Shown piece after piece: positions 1-13,555 of a stretch of 64,000 nucleotides of DNA. The DNA is from Margaritifera margaritifera (taxonomy: Eukaryota; Mollusca; Bivalvia; Unionida; Margaritiferidae). Numbering within the stretch: the stretch's first letter is position 1; each line of letters opens with the position of its first letter. The notes under the pieces are model-generated. The model ran no database searches, had not been told where the DNA came from, and saw only the letters and a program-made list of their open reading frames with translations. The stretch lies in contig JAQPZY010001244.1 in assembly GCA_029931535.1 (NCBI GenBank), positions 1 to 64,000 on the forward strand. Reading direction: 5' to 3'. The position numbers were made by a program, and so were the translations under genes.

Positions 1-2290
1 TATGTGTCTAGTAACCGATAGCTAAGGCTTGAAACATTTCTGATTTTGCATTCATTTGATTATTTGTGAACCCATTTAGTATGAGATATATACTAACTTT
101 TTTCTAGTGCTTTGATCACATTTTAAAAATTTTCATCATCATTGGACATTATAAATCTGTTACAAAATATAAAATATCATTAAAATTTATATGAAATAAA
201 AGTGGCCCAAGAATCGATCCCTGTGGAAGTCCTTTGTATATATTCTGAAAAGTACTGATTGTTGTTCCAATCTTAACACATTGTTTCCTACAATTAAGAT
301 AACTTTCAATTTACATTTTAAAACATTATCCGGTAGCCCCACCACTTTCCTAGTTTCACTAGCAGTAAGTCATGTGGCAAACAGTCAAAGGCTTTAGAAA
401 GATCCCTTTATACTGCAGCTATATTTGTTCTCCTCAGAGCCTTTTGCCAGCTCTTACTATTCTTAATAAGGTTGGTTGGACATCCATATCTTGATCTAAA
501 AACTGATAAGTAAGGATGGAAAACGTTGATTAAATATTTCCACCAGCTGACAGAAAAAGGCCATTTCGAAGTATAAAGAGATTGTTGGTCAAAACTCCTT
601 ACTGGTCTTAAAGATCACCTTTGCCATATAGCTGTTGTAATTTAATTTGCTATGTATTGGAAGCAACCTGTTATTACGCTGGAGTTTTATCTGGGGAGGA
701 GAAGAACTTGCAGAGAGTGTTAGCAGAATCTCTACTTGCATGAGTAGAGTACTAGGTAAAGATTATCATGGGTCTTGCCAATTTCAATAATTTTAGAGAT
801 ATGCCATTAATACTAGATAAACCTTTTCTTGAAAACCAAGAATTTTTTTTTATTTTTGTTTTATTGTTTTATGATGTGTAGTTGGTTTTTTTAGACACAA
901 ATTCCTTCACCCACTCTTGGGAAAAATAGCTAAGCTTTCTGCTGTTGAACTGGGGGGATGTGAGAAACTGTCCGGAGCAAATTATCATCCAATACATACG
1001 ATGCGGAGTCTATTGACTTGAATTAGAATTAAATTACCAATATCATTGGACAAAGAAATTATTAAAAATCTCCCGCCAGACCTTATCTGGTAGTAGTAAG
1101 GTGATCCAGCTTTCAGATCACAAAACAGTATTCCCTTCTGACACTTTGAAGCTAACCTTTCGTGTAGGAAGGGGTTTAATGGTTGGACCGAGAATATCTG
1201 TTTGATTTTGGTTTGCCTTTGACCACCTTCTCAAAAAAGTACGAATTCTATATAGAGATGTTCCTTTTCACTTTAGTTTAAGCTCTAGGAGTTTCTCTGG
1301 TTTTTTTCTATATAGATCTTCCGTCAAATTTTGGACAACTTCGCCGTTTTTTTTTCTATGTACTTCGTCAATTAGCATCAGTTTTGATCTTATAGATAGC
1401 TTTACTTAAATAGTCCGTGTCTCTTATAGAAGAAAGTCTCGCTGTGCAAAAGATCTTTTCGACTTTTGGACTGCTGCATGCTTTTTCAAGTGACAGCTTC
1501 ATACAACTTATCTCTGACAAACCTGATAGGACATCATTAGTACACGTTTTCCTTCATTTGATCTAATCCTCAAAATATTAGCTAATTCTAAATTCGTCCA
1601 TCTCTTCTAGAAACGTAATTTCTAGTGAAGAAAAATTTTAATATAAATTTGGAACATGTAACTTCCGATTTTCCTTAGTGTATGCAGGTACTTTGACCTA
1701 GAGGATAAATTGTGTTCACAAAAGAGTATCTTAGTTTCACTGTCAAAATGACAGATCTTGTAGCTAGAGTAAAGTCCTTTTACGATTCGGTAAGGGCATC
1801 CTTTGTGAATCCGTGTAGGTTCTTTGTAATTTCTCGTCAATGAAATAGGTTAAAATTCTAGTCACCCATTAAGCAATATATTAATCTACAAGTTATGTGA
1901 CTTTATCCATTATCTTACAAAAGTCATTGTAGAAGTCGTCCTGTCGGTCACATAATAGAGAGGTTTGTAGGGTTTCCTATATAATAAATCCACTTTTCCT
2001 CATTCAGTATGATTTCTAGCCCACAGATTCTATTACTTCAAATTTTAATTTGATTCTCCTTTCCCACGCTAGTTTCCGATTGCAGACATAATGCAGACTC
2101 CCGCCGCCTTCTGATGTTCTAACTGATTTCATAAAAGTGATTATTATATATATGGAATTTGGCATCCACAAAGATCTGCACCAATTTTGGTGTTTTGCTA
2201 ACAGCCGAAGCATATGCCACTACATTCCAGGTTGATAAGTTGATGGAAATGCCTTTATTGTCTGCCTTTGCGGGTACAATTTGTTACACT
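1..2290 (-). mobile_element. LINE copy 0, 5' part only (window starts inside it)
   Basis: The RT remnant (about 200-430) and the endonuclease remnant (about 1680-2190) are both present but in short broken frames because of the dense insertions. The 3' portion lies outside the window. Confidence 0.75.
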
Positions 2291-3220
2291 TATCATTAGG
2301 AAAAAAATGCATTACGACAGACAAAGCAAGGTATTTAATGTGAAGTAGTCCATTATTAAACTTCTATCTCCTTCTGCCCTCAATTCAACGATAAACATGT
2401 AGAATAGATCATAAAAAATGGTAAACTTGTAATGATACTACAAGTTAAGATTCACATTAAGGTGTATTTCTTTTCAAAGGATATCCAATGCAGTGAAATC
2501 TGCCATTGTAGTACTCCTTGATGAAAGGGACATCCTGCCTCTGGTAAAAGGACATTTGTGGGTCCCTTCTCTTATATTTATCATTAGCAGTGATCCGTCA
2601 CTATATGGCGGTCTCGAGTATAAGTACAGTCCTTTTAATAAGTGCGTATGATTCATGAATCTCATTTGCATTATTTAATAGTAATAATCTTATGTATTAA
2701 AGAATACCCAAGAATAAGGCCACAGCACACATAAGGTATTCTATGGTCCCTGTGAACAGCATTATATGTCAGGTAATACAGCATTTTAAGCTCTGCTTTA
2801 GTCTTGCAAAATTGACCCCTTTAAGATAAGGCCGAGATATGGTCATAGATCTCATTTCATATATCTAATATTAATAGTATATTTATCAAATACCTCAATA
2901 AAAGGCGATCTCTCCTATAAGGCGGTTGACCTTTAGTGGTTCACACGAGCCGAGTTACAGCGAGAGAGGTAAATACATATGAATTTACTGATTTCAAGAT
3001 ACTGCCTAGAAAGCTGTTCTTGTACAATTCTGACTATACAATTGAAAACAGTACAATTAAAGCAAAATGGTCTCGTAATTAGACATTGCAGGGAATGAAG
3101 AATGAATTACTTGATAATCAGGTTAGAAAATGAGTTGCACTTTATCAATCGATGTCGATGAACTGCTGAGGGCTAAATTTAATTTCAGAGAGACATTTCT
3201 GCAGCATCGTATCAATGTCA

Positions 3221-3297
3221 GCCGAATAGCTCAGTTTGGGAGAAGCGTTATACTCGAAGATCTAAAGGGCCCCCCGGTTCAATCCCGGGTTCCGGCA
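3221..3297 (+). tRNA. tRNA-Phe(GAA) copy 1, indel-damaged
   Basis: The tRNA-Phe body is recognisable, but it has inserted bases in the D-loop, anticodon stem and variable region and one base missing in the acceptor arm. As written it would not fold. It lies in the noisiest unit, so the damage may be sequencing error. Confidence 0.6.
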
Positions 3298-3324
3298 CGG
3301 AACAAGTCCGGCGGCTGGCAGGAA

Positions 3325-6300
3325 TTTTTGTATTTTTTTTTCTTCTAAATCTTTCTCTTACTCTTTTCCTTGATTTTAAAAATCATTTTTAAAAAATGCG
3401 TATTCTTTTATAGGATTAAAAATCAACTATAAACAACTCTCCTCTCAGGACACAAATCATTTATACACATTCTTTTCTCTCTATATGATTAAATTTGTCT
3501 TTAAATACTCTCTCTCTCTCTCTTAGATTGAAATTGTATACACATTCACCCCTCTTCAAATAATCTATTATCTTGTCCACAAGATAGAAAATAATTAGGT
3601 TTTCAAACGCCGGTTGCAGTGTGTCAGAGGTATTTCATGATAAGACGTAAGACAGAAAAAGAAGTAACTAATTATGGCTACACACATTGAAATCTAACCA
3701 TAGTCAACATAAACTAGATAGTTGACATAGATTTCCCTTTGCATCTTTACAGGAAAAAACACTATTCTTACCAAATAAACGTCTATGTATCGTCGCAATT
3801 CGAAGAGAAACCCCGATGAATTCCATTGGAAGAAGATAAACGTATCGCTTTGACTTCAGATGAGAGTAAATATGGATATTCATCAGCAGGTCCATGACGC
3901 ACATTTTGACACGATTATAATGAGAAAATCCTTTAGAGTTGCACATCCACCTTCTCTCATTTCAATATATAACCTTATCGATGACCGAAAGTAAATTAAA
4001 ACAGTATTCACCGGTTTTAGTTGTTTAATTTTGATACCCGAACTTACAACCGGAAATGCCCTTCAATATTATGTTTGCATGTTATGATTTTGGGAGAGGT
4101 CCCTGGGAGTGAGTTCCATTGTTTTGCCCACCAACATATATATTAAAGAATAATATCCATACCTTGATGTTGTCACTATGGATAATTCTGTTGTCTTTCC
4201 ATATCTAAAGGTGTTAAGAATTTTGCCTAATGTTTATAAGATTATGCCAATTACTTGAAATTTCCTATTTATAATCTTAAAGTCACCACTAGTGCGATTT
4301 GACCCTAGCTAAAGTAAATTTGATCTTGCTAGTAAATATTCAATATAAACTTTGCAGTAGACAGTCATGCAAATGAACCTAATAGCTCTTCCTCTCTATA
4401 TATGTCTTTCTCTCTCTCATGAATGTTTGCAATTTTCCTGCGAATTATTCCCCCGCTTATAAAATTGCCATTGTAAAGGGGCAATAGTCAAAGTTTTGAC
4501 ATAATGAGTAAGAATCAAATCGTTTGCTTTCCTATTCTACTGAGGAAATTGCGGTATTATTGTTATACCATTAAGCTGTTTTGATGCCTTCCTTAACATA
4601 ATTTTGATATGTAAGTAATCATTTTGAGTTGACAATCCATTGTAATTCCTAAGAGTTTCACTTCCGTTCCACGTTCTTTTCCTTGTAGGTCAAAGAAAAA
4701 GATTTGGATTATGTGTCTAGTAACCCGATAGCTAAGCTTGAAACATTTCTGATTTGCATTCATTTGATTATTTGTGAACCATTTAGTATGAGATATACTA
4801 TCTTTTTCTAGTGCTTTGATCACATTTTAAATTTTCATTCATCATTGGACATTATAATATCTGTTACAAAAAATATAAAATATCATTAAAATTATATGAA
4901 ATAAAAGTGGCCCAAGAATCGATCCCTGTGGAAGTCCTTTGTATATATTCTGAAAAGTACTGATTGTTGTTCCAATCTTAACACATTGTTTCCTACAATA
5001 AGATAACTTTTCAATTACATTTTAAAACATTATCCGGTAGCCCACACTTTCCCTAGTTTCACTAGCAGTAAAGTCATTCGTGGCAAACAGTCAAAGGCTT
5101 TAGAAAGATCCCTTTTATACTGCAGCTATAGTTTGTTCTCCTCAAGAGCCTTTTGCCAGCTCTCTACCATTCTTAATAAGGTAGTTGGACATCCATATCT
5201 TGATCTAAAAACTGATAAGTAAGGATGGAAAACGTTATGATAAATATTCCACCAGCTGACAGAAAAGCCATTTCGAAGTATAAAGAGATTGTTGGAAAAA
5301 CACCTTACTGGTCTAAAGCTACCTTTGCCAAAAGTGCTGTAATTAATTTGTATGTAATTGGAAGCACCTGTATTAGCTGGAGTTTATCTGGGAGAACAGC
5401 AGAATTAGAGATTTATTGATGAGTAGAGTACTAGGTAAGATTATCATGGGTCTTGCCAATTTCAATAATATTGAGAGATATGCCATTAATACTAGTAACC
5501 TTTTCTGAAACCAATTTTTTTATTTTTTTATTGTTTTATTTTTTAGACACAAATTCTTCACCCACTGGGAAAAAGCTAAGCTTTCTCTGTGGAAACTGGG
5601 GGATAGAAATTTCAGCAATATCTTCAATACATAGATGCGAGTCATTGACTTGAATAGAATTAATACCAATATCATTGACAAGAAATTATTAAAAATCTCC
5701 CAGACCTTATCTTAGTAGTAAGGTATCCACTTTCACACAAAACAGTATCCCTCTGCACTAAGCTACCTTTGTTAGGAAGGGGTTTAATGGGTTGGCCAGA
5801 AATCTGTTGATTTTGGTTGCCCTTGACACCTCTCAAAAAAAGTACGATCTAATAGAATGTTCTTTTCACTTTAGTTACTAGATTTCTCTGTTTTCTATAT
5901 ATTTCCAATTTTGACAACTTCCGTTTTTTCTATGTACTTGTCATTTAGCATCATTTTCTTATAGATAGCTAACTTCAATAGTCGTTCTTTAAAACTCGCT
6001 AGTGCAAAATGACTTTCGACTTTTGACTGCTGCATGCTTTTCAATGACAGCTCACTACATTATCTCTGAAAAACCTGATAGGCATCATTAGTACACGTTT
6101 CCTCATTGATCTAATCCCTCAAAATTAGCTAATTCTAATCGTCTTCATGAGAAACGTATTTCTATGAAATTTATTGTAAATTGTACATTGTACTCGATTT
6201 CCTTATGTATGGGTACTTGACATAGATATTAAATTGTGTACACAAAAGAGTATCTTAGTTCACTGTCAAAATGACAGATCTTGTAGCTAGAGGTAAAGTC

Positions 6301-6790
6301 TTTTACATTCGGTACGGCATCCTTTGTGAATCGTGTAGGTTCTTTGTAATTTCTCGTCAATGAAATAGTTAAAATTCAAGTCACCCTATTAACAATATAT
6401 TATCACAATGTATAGAGACTTATTCCATTACTCTTACAAAAGTTCATTGGGTAGAAAGTCGTCCTGTCGGTCACAAATAGAGGTTTGTAGGTTCCTATAA
6501 TAATCCACTTTTCCTCATTCAGTATGATTTCTAGCCCAACAGATTCTATTACTTCAAATTTTAATTTGATTCTCCTGTCCCACGCTATTTCCGATTGCAG
6601 ACATAATGCAACTCCCCCCGCCTTCTGATGTTCTAACTGATTTCATAAAAGTGGATTATTATATATATGGAATTTGGCATCCACAAAGATCTCACCAATT
6701 TTGGTGTTTGCTAACACCAACAATATCCACTACATTCCAGGTTATAAGTTATGGAAAATGCCTTTTATTGTCTGCCTTTGCGGGTACAAT
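3325..6790 (-). mobile_element. LINE copy 1, degenerate
   Basis: Spans units 1 and 2. The thumb region survives as a - strand frame at 4593-4823 containing KWFTNNQMNANQKCF and KLLGITMDCQLKM, the usual connection after the RT active site. The endonuclease part (about 6230-6690) is broken by insertions. Confidence 0.8.
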
Positions 6791-9157
6791 TTGTACACTT
6801 ATTCATTAGGAAAAAAATGCATTACGACAGACAAAGCAAGTATTTAATGTGAAGTATCATTATTAAACTTCTATCTCCTTCTGCCCTCAATTCAACGATA
6901 ACATGTAGAATAGATCATAAAAATGGTAAACTTGTAATGATACTACAAGTTAAGATTCACATTAAAGGTGTATTTCTTTCAAGGACTATCCAATGCAGTG
7001 AAATCTTGCCATTGTGTACACCTTGATTGAAAGGGACACCTGCTCCTTTAAGGACATTTGTGGGTCCCCTTCTCTTATATTTATCATTACAGTGATCCGT
7101 CACTATATGGCGTCTCAGTATAAGACTAGTCGCGTTTTATAATGTGCGTATGGTTCATGAATCTCATTTCATTATTTATTAGTAATATCTTATGTATTAA
7201 AGAATACCCAAGAATAAGGCACAGCACACATAAGGTAGTCTTATGGTTCCCTGTGAACAGCATTATAGTCAGGTAATACTGCATTTTAAGCTCTTTTAAT
7301 CTTGCAAAATTGACCCATTTAATAAGCCGAATATGGTCATAGATCTCATTTCATTATTTAATATTAATAGTATATTTATCAATACCTCAATAAAAGGCGA
7401 TCTCTCCTATAAGGCGGTTGACTTTATGGTTCACCACGAGCAGAGTTACAGCGAGAGAGTAGAATACATATGAATTTACTGATTTCAAGATACTGCCTAG
7501 AAAGCTGTTCTTGTACAATGTCTGACTATACCAATTGAAACAGTACAATTAAAGCAAAATGGTCTCTAATTAGACATTGCGGAATGAATGAATTACTTGA
7601 TAAATCAGGTTAGAAAATGATTGCACTTTATCAATCATGTCGATGAACTGCTGAGGGCTAAATTTAATTTCAGAGAGACATTCTGCAGCAAGTATCAATG
7701 GTCAAGCCGGAATAGCTCAGTTGGGAGAGCGTTATGACTGAAGATCTAAAGGCCCCCCGGTTCAATCCCGGGGTTCCGGCACGGAACAAATCCGGCGGCT
7801 GGCAGGGAATTTTTGTATTTTTTTTCTTCTAAATCTTTCTCTTACTCTTTCCCTTGATTTTAAAAATCATTTTAAAAAATGCGTATTCTTTTAAAGGATT
7901 ACAAAATCAACTATAAACACTCTCCTCAGGACACAAATCATTTATACACATTCTTTTCTCTCTATATGATTAAATTTGTCTTTTAAATACTCTCTCTCTC
8001 ATCTCTTAGATTGAAATGTTTACACATTCACCCCTCTTCAAATAATCTATTATCTTGTCCACAAGATAGAAAATAATTAGTTTTTCAACGCCGGTGCAGT
8101 GTCAGAGGTATTTCATGATAAGACGTAAGACAGAAAAAGAAGTAACTAATTATGGCTACACACATTGAAATCTAACCATAGTCAACATAAACTAGATATT
8201 GACATAGATTTCCCTTTGCATCTTTACAGAAAAACACTATTCTTACCAAATAAACGTCTATGTATCGTCGCAATTCGAAGAAAACCCCGATGAATTCCAT
8301 TGGAAGAAGATAAACGTATCGCTTTGACTCCCAGATGAAGTAAATATGGATATTCATCAGCAGTCAGACGCACATTTTGACACGATTATAATGAGAAATC
8401 CTTTAGGAGTTGCACCACATTCTCTCATTTTCAATATATAACCTTATCGATGACCGAAATAGTAAATTATAACAGTATTCACCTGTTTAGTTGTTTAATT
8501 TTGATACCCGAACTTACAACCGGAAATGCCCTTCAATATTATGTTTGCATGTTATGATTTTGGAGATTCCCTGGGAGTGAGTTCCATTGTTTTGCACCAA
8601 CATATATTAAAGAAATAATATCATACCTTGATGTTGTCACTATGGATAATTCTGTTGTCTTTCCATATCTAAAAGGGTTGTAAGAATTTTGCCTAATGTT
8701 TATAAGATTATGCCAATTACTTGGAAATTTCCTATTTATAATCTTAAACACCACTAGTGCGATTGACCTTAGCTAAAGTAAATTTGATCTTGCTAGTAAA
8801 TATTCATATAAACTTGCATAGACATCATAAATGAACCTAACAGCTCTCCCTCTCTCTATATGTCCTTCTCTCTCTCATGAATGCTTGCAATTATCCGCGA
8901 ATTATTCTCCGCTTTAAAAATGCCATTGTAAAGGGCAATAGTCAAAGTTTGACATAATGAGTAAGAATCAAATCGTTTGCTTTCCTATTCTACTGAGGAA
9001 CTTGCGTATTATTGTTATACCATTAAGCTGTTTTGATGCCTTCTTACATAATTTTGATATGTAAGTAATCATTTTGAGTTGACAATCCATTGTAATTCCT
9101 AAGAGTTTCACTTCCGTTCCACGTTCATTCCTTGTAGCTCAAAGAAAAGATTTGAAT
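4710..9157 (+). repeat. Array unit 2 (moderately indel-rich)
   Basis: At 4,448 bp this unit exceeds the consensus by about 53 bp, again as dispersed small insertions, intermediate between unit 1 and unit 3. Substitutions against later units are few compared with indels. Confidence 0.92.
7706..7781 (+). tRNA. tRNA-Phe(GAA) copy 2, three extra bases
   Basis: This copy is 76 nt long because of an extra T in the anticodon stem (gttatgactg), an extra C in the variable/T-stem run and an extra G before the 3' acceptor strand. Otherwise it equals the consensus. Either a polishing problem or a pseudogene explains it. Confidence 0.65.
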
Positions 9158-11230
9158 TATGTGTCTAGTAACCGATAGCTAAGGCTAGAAACATTTCTGA
9201 TTTGCATTCATTTGATTATTTGTGAACCATTTAGTATGAGATATACTATCTTTTTCTAGTGCTTTGATCACATTTTAAAATTTTCATCATCATTGAACAT
9301 TATAAATCTATTACAAAATATAAAATATCATTAAAATTATATGAAATAAAAGTGGCCCAAGAATCGATCCCTGTGGAAGTCCTTTGTATATATTCTGAAA
9401 AGTACTGATTGTTGTTCCAATCTTAACACATTGTTTCCTACAATTAAGATAACTTTCAATTACATTTTTAAAACATTATCCGGTAGCCCACCACTTTCCT
9501 AGTTTCACTAGCAGTAAGTCATGTGGCAAACAGTCAAAGGCTTTAGAAAGATCCCTTTATACTGCAGCTATATTTGTTCTCCTCAAGAGCCTTTTGCCAG
9601 CTCTCTACCATTCTTAATAAGGTAGTTGGACATCCATATCTTGATCTAAAAACTGATAAGTAAGGATGGAAAACGTTGATTAAATATTCCACCAGCTGAC
9701 AGAAAAGGCCATTTCGAAGTATAAAGAGATTGTTGGAAAAACACTTACTGGTCTAAAGCTACCTTTGTCAAAAGTGCTGTAATTAATTTGTATGTATTGG
9801 AAGCACCTGTATTAGCTGGAGTTTATCTGGGAGAACAGCAGAAGTTAGAGATTTATTGATGAGTAGAGTACTAGGTAAGATTATCATGGGTCTTGCCAAT
9901 TTCAATAATATTAGAGATATGCCATTAATACTAGTAACCTTTTCTGAAACCAATTTTTTATTTTTTTATTGTTTTATTTTTTTAGACACAAATTCTTCAC
10001 CCACTGGGAAAAAGCTAAGCTTTCTCTGTTTAACTGGGGGATAGAAATTTCAGCAATATCTTCAATACATAGATGCGAGTCATTGACTTGAATAGAATTA
10101 ATACCAATATCATTGACAAGAAATTATTAAAAATCTCCCAGACCTTATCTTAGTAGTAAGGTATCCACTTTCACACAAAACAGTATCCCTCTGCACTAAG
10201 CTACCTTTGTTAGGAAGGGGTTTAATGGTTGGCCAGAAATCTGTTGATTTTGGTTGCCCTTGACACCTCTCAAAAAAGTACGATCTAATAGAATGTTCTT
10301 TTCACTTTAGTTACTAGATTTCTCTGTTTTCTATGTATTTCCCAATTTTGACAACTTCCGTTTTTTCTATGTACTTGTCATTTAGCATCATTTTCTTATA
10401 GATAGCTAACTTCAATAGTCGTTCTTTAAAGAAACTCGCTGTGCAAAATGACTTTCGACTTTTGACTGCTGCATGCTTTTCAATGACAGCTCATACATTA
10501 TCTCTGAAAACCTGATAAGCATCATTAGTACACGTTTTCTCATTGATCTAATCCTCAAAATTAGCTAATTCTAAATCGTCTTCTAGAAACGCATTTCTAT
10601 GAAATTTATTGTAAATTGTACATGTACTCCGATTTCCTTATGTATGGGTACTTGACATAGATATTAAATTGTGTACACAAAAGAGTATCTTAGTTCACTG
10701 TCAAAATGACAGATCTTGTAGCTAGAGTAAAGTCTTTTACATTCGGTACGGCATCCTTTGTGAATCGTGTAGGTTCTTTGTAATTTCTCGTCAATGAAAT
10801 AGTTAAAATTCAAGTCACCCATTAACAATATATTATCACAATGTATAGTGACTTTATCCATTATCTTACAAAAGTCATTGGTAGAAGTCGTTCCTGTCGG
10901 TCAAAAATAGAGGTTTGTAGGTTCCTATAATAATCCACTTTTCCTCATTCAGTATGATTTCTAGCCCAATAGATTCTATTACTTCAAATTCTAATTTGAT
11001 TCTCCTTTCCCACGCTATTTCCGATTGCAGACATAATGCAACTCCCCCGCCTTCTGATGTTCTAACTGATTTCATAAAAGTGATTATTATATATATGGAA
11101 TTTGGCACTCCACAAAGATCTCACCAATTTTGGTGTTTGCTAACACCAACAATATCCACTACATTCCAGGTTATAAGTTGATGGAAATGCCTTTTATTGT
11201 CTGCCTTTGCGGGTACAATTTGTACACTTA
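7810..11230 (-). mobile_element. LINE copy 2, degenerate
   Basis: The C-terminal RT frame is at 8539-8754. The endonuclease is split by a one-base insertion near 10890 into frames at 10875-11108 and 10664-10861; the second holds the MGDLNFNY motif. Confidence 0.82.
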
Positions 11231-13555
11231 TCATTAGGAAAAAAAATGCATTACGACAGACAAAGCAAGTATTTAATGTGAAGTATCATTATTAAACTTC
11301 TATCTCCTTCTGCCCTCCATTCAACGATAACATGTAGAATAGATCATAAAAATGGTAAACTTGTAATGATACTACAAGTTAAGATTCACATTAAGGTGTA
11401 TTTCTTTCAAGGATATCCAATGCAGTGAAATCTGCCATTGTGTACACCTTGATGAAAGGGACACCTGCTCTTTAAGGACATTTGTGGGTCCCTTCTCTTA
11501 TATTTATCATTACAGTGATCCGTCACTATATGGCGTCTCAGTATAAGACAGTCCTTTTAATAATGTGCGTATGGTTCATGAATCCCATTTCATTATTTAA
11601 TAGTAATATCTTATGTATTAAAGAATACCCAAGAATAAGGCCACAGCACACATAAGGTAGTCTATGGTTCCTGTGAACAGCATTATAGTCAGGTAATACT
11701 GCATTTTAAGCTCTTTTAATCTTGCAAAATTGACCCTTCAATAAGCCGAATATGGTCATAGATCTCATTTCATTATTTAATATTAATAGTATATTTATCA
11801 AATACCTCAATATAAGGCGATCTCTCCTATAAGGCGGTTGACCTTTATGGTTCACACGAGCAGAGTTACAGCGAGAGAGTAAATACATATGAATTTACTG
11901 ATTTCAAGATACTGCCTAGAAGCTGATCTTGTACAATTCTGACTATACAATTGAAACAGTACAATTAAAGCAAAATGGTCTCTAATTAGACATTGCGGAA
12001 TGAATGAATTACTTGATAATCAGGTTAGAAAATGATTGCACTTTATCAATCATGTCGATGAACTGCTGAGGGCTAAATTTAATTTCAGAGAGACATTCTG
12101 CAGCAAGTATCAATGTCAGCCGGAATAGCTCAGTTGGGAGAGCGTTAGACTGAAGATCTAAAGGCCCCCCGGTTCAATCCCGGGTTCCGGCACGGAACAA
12201 ATCCGGCGGCTGGCAGGAATTTTTGTATTTTTTTTCTTCTAAATCTTTCTCTTACTCTTTCCTTGATTTTAAAAATCATTTTAAAAAATGCGTATTCTTT
12301 TATAGGATTAAAAATCAACTATAAACACTCTCCTCAGGACACAAATCATTTATACACATTCTTTTCTCTCTATATGATTAAATTTGTCTTTAAATACTCT
12401 CTCTCTCTCTTAGATTGAAATGTTTACACATTCACCCCTCTTCAAATAATCTATTATCTTGTCCACAAGATAGAAAATAATTAGTTTTCAACGCCGGTGC
12501 AGTGTCAGAGGTATTTCATGATAAGACGTAAGACAGAAAAAGAAGTAACTAATTATGGCTACACACATTGAAATCTAACCATAGTCAACATAAACTAGAT
12601 ATTGACATAGATTTCCCTTTGCATCTTTACAGAAAAACACTATTCTTACCAAATAAACGTCTATGTATCGTCGCAATTCGAAGAAAACCCCGATGAATTC
12701 CATTGGAAGAAGATAAACGTATCGCTTTGACTCCCAGATGAAGTAAATATGGATATTCATCAGCAGTCAGACGCACATTTTGACACGATTATAATGAGAA
12801 ATCCTTTAGGAGTTGCACCATATTCTCTCATTTTCAATATATAACCTTATCGATGACCGAAATAGTAAATTATAACAGTATTCACCTGTTTAGTTGTTTA
12901 ATTTTGATACCCGAACTTACAACCGGAAATGCCCTTCAATATTATGTTTGCATGTTATGATTTGGAGATTCCCTGGGAGTGAGTTCCATTGTTTTGCACC
13001 AACATATATTAAAGAAATAATATCATACCTTGATGTTGTCACATGGATAATTCTGTTGTCTTTCCATATCTAAGGTGTAAGAATTTTGCCTAATGTTTAT
13101 AAGATTATGCCAATTACTTGGAAAATTTCCTATTTATAATCTTAAACACCACTAGTGCGATTGACCTTAGCTAAAGTAAATTTGATCTTGCTAGTAAATA
13201 TTCATATAAACTTGCATAGACATCATAAATGAACCTAATAGCTCTCCCTCTCTCTATATGTCTTTCTCTCTCTCATGAATGCTTGCAATTTTCCGCGAAT
13301 TATTCTCCGCTTTAAAAATGCCATTGTAAAGGGCAATAGTCAAAGTTTGACATAATGAGTAAGAATCAAATCGTTTGCTTTCCTATTCTACTGAGGAACT
13401 TGCGTATTATTGTTATACCATTAAGCTGTTTTGATGTCTTCTTACATAATTTTGATATGTAAGTAATCATTTTGAGTTGACAATCCATTGTAATTCCTAA
13501 GAGTTTCACTTCCGTTCCACGTTCATTCCTTGTAGCTCAAAGAAAAGATTTGAAT
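9158..13555 (+). repeat. Array unit 3
   Basis: The unit is 4,398 bp long with only a handful of extra bases. One is an added C in the tRNA near 12173, and another breaks the endonuclease frame near 10890. It marks the end of the noisy left part of the array. Confidence 0.95.
12119..12192 (+). tRNA. trnF-GAA: tRNA-Phe(GAA) copy 3, one extra C
   Basis: The 74-nt copy differs from the consensus only by a sixth C in the run between the variable loop and T-stem. All stems can still pair if the extra C is put in the variable loop. It may be functional, or the C may be a homopolymer error. Confidence 0.8.

Larger units (their letters stand above)
1..4709 (+). repeat. Array unit 1 (over-long, indel-rich)
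   Basis: This copy is 315 bp longer than the consensus. The excess is scattered as many 1-3-bp insertions rather than one block. An example is the stretch near 900-960 around the lysine/serine codons of the RT remnant, where several single bases are added compared with unit 2. It looks like uncorrected long-read sequence rather than real divergence. Confidence 0.9.
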
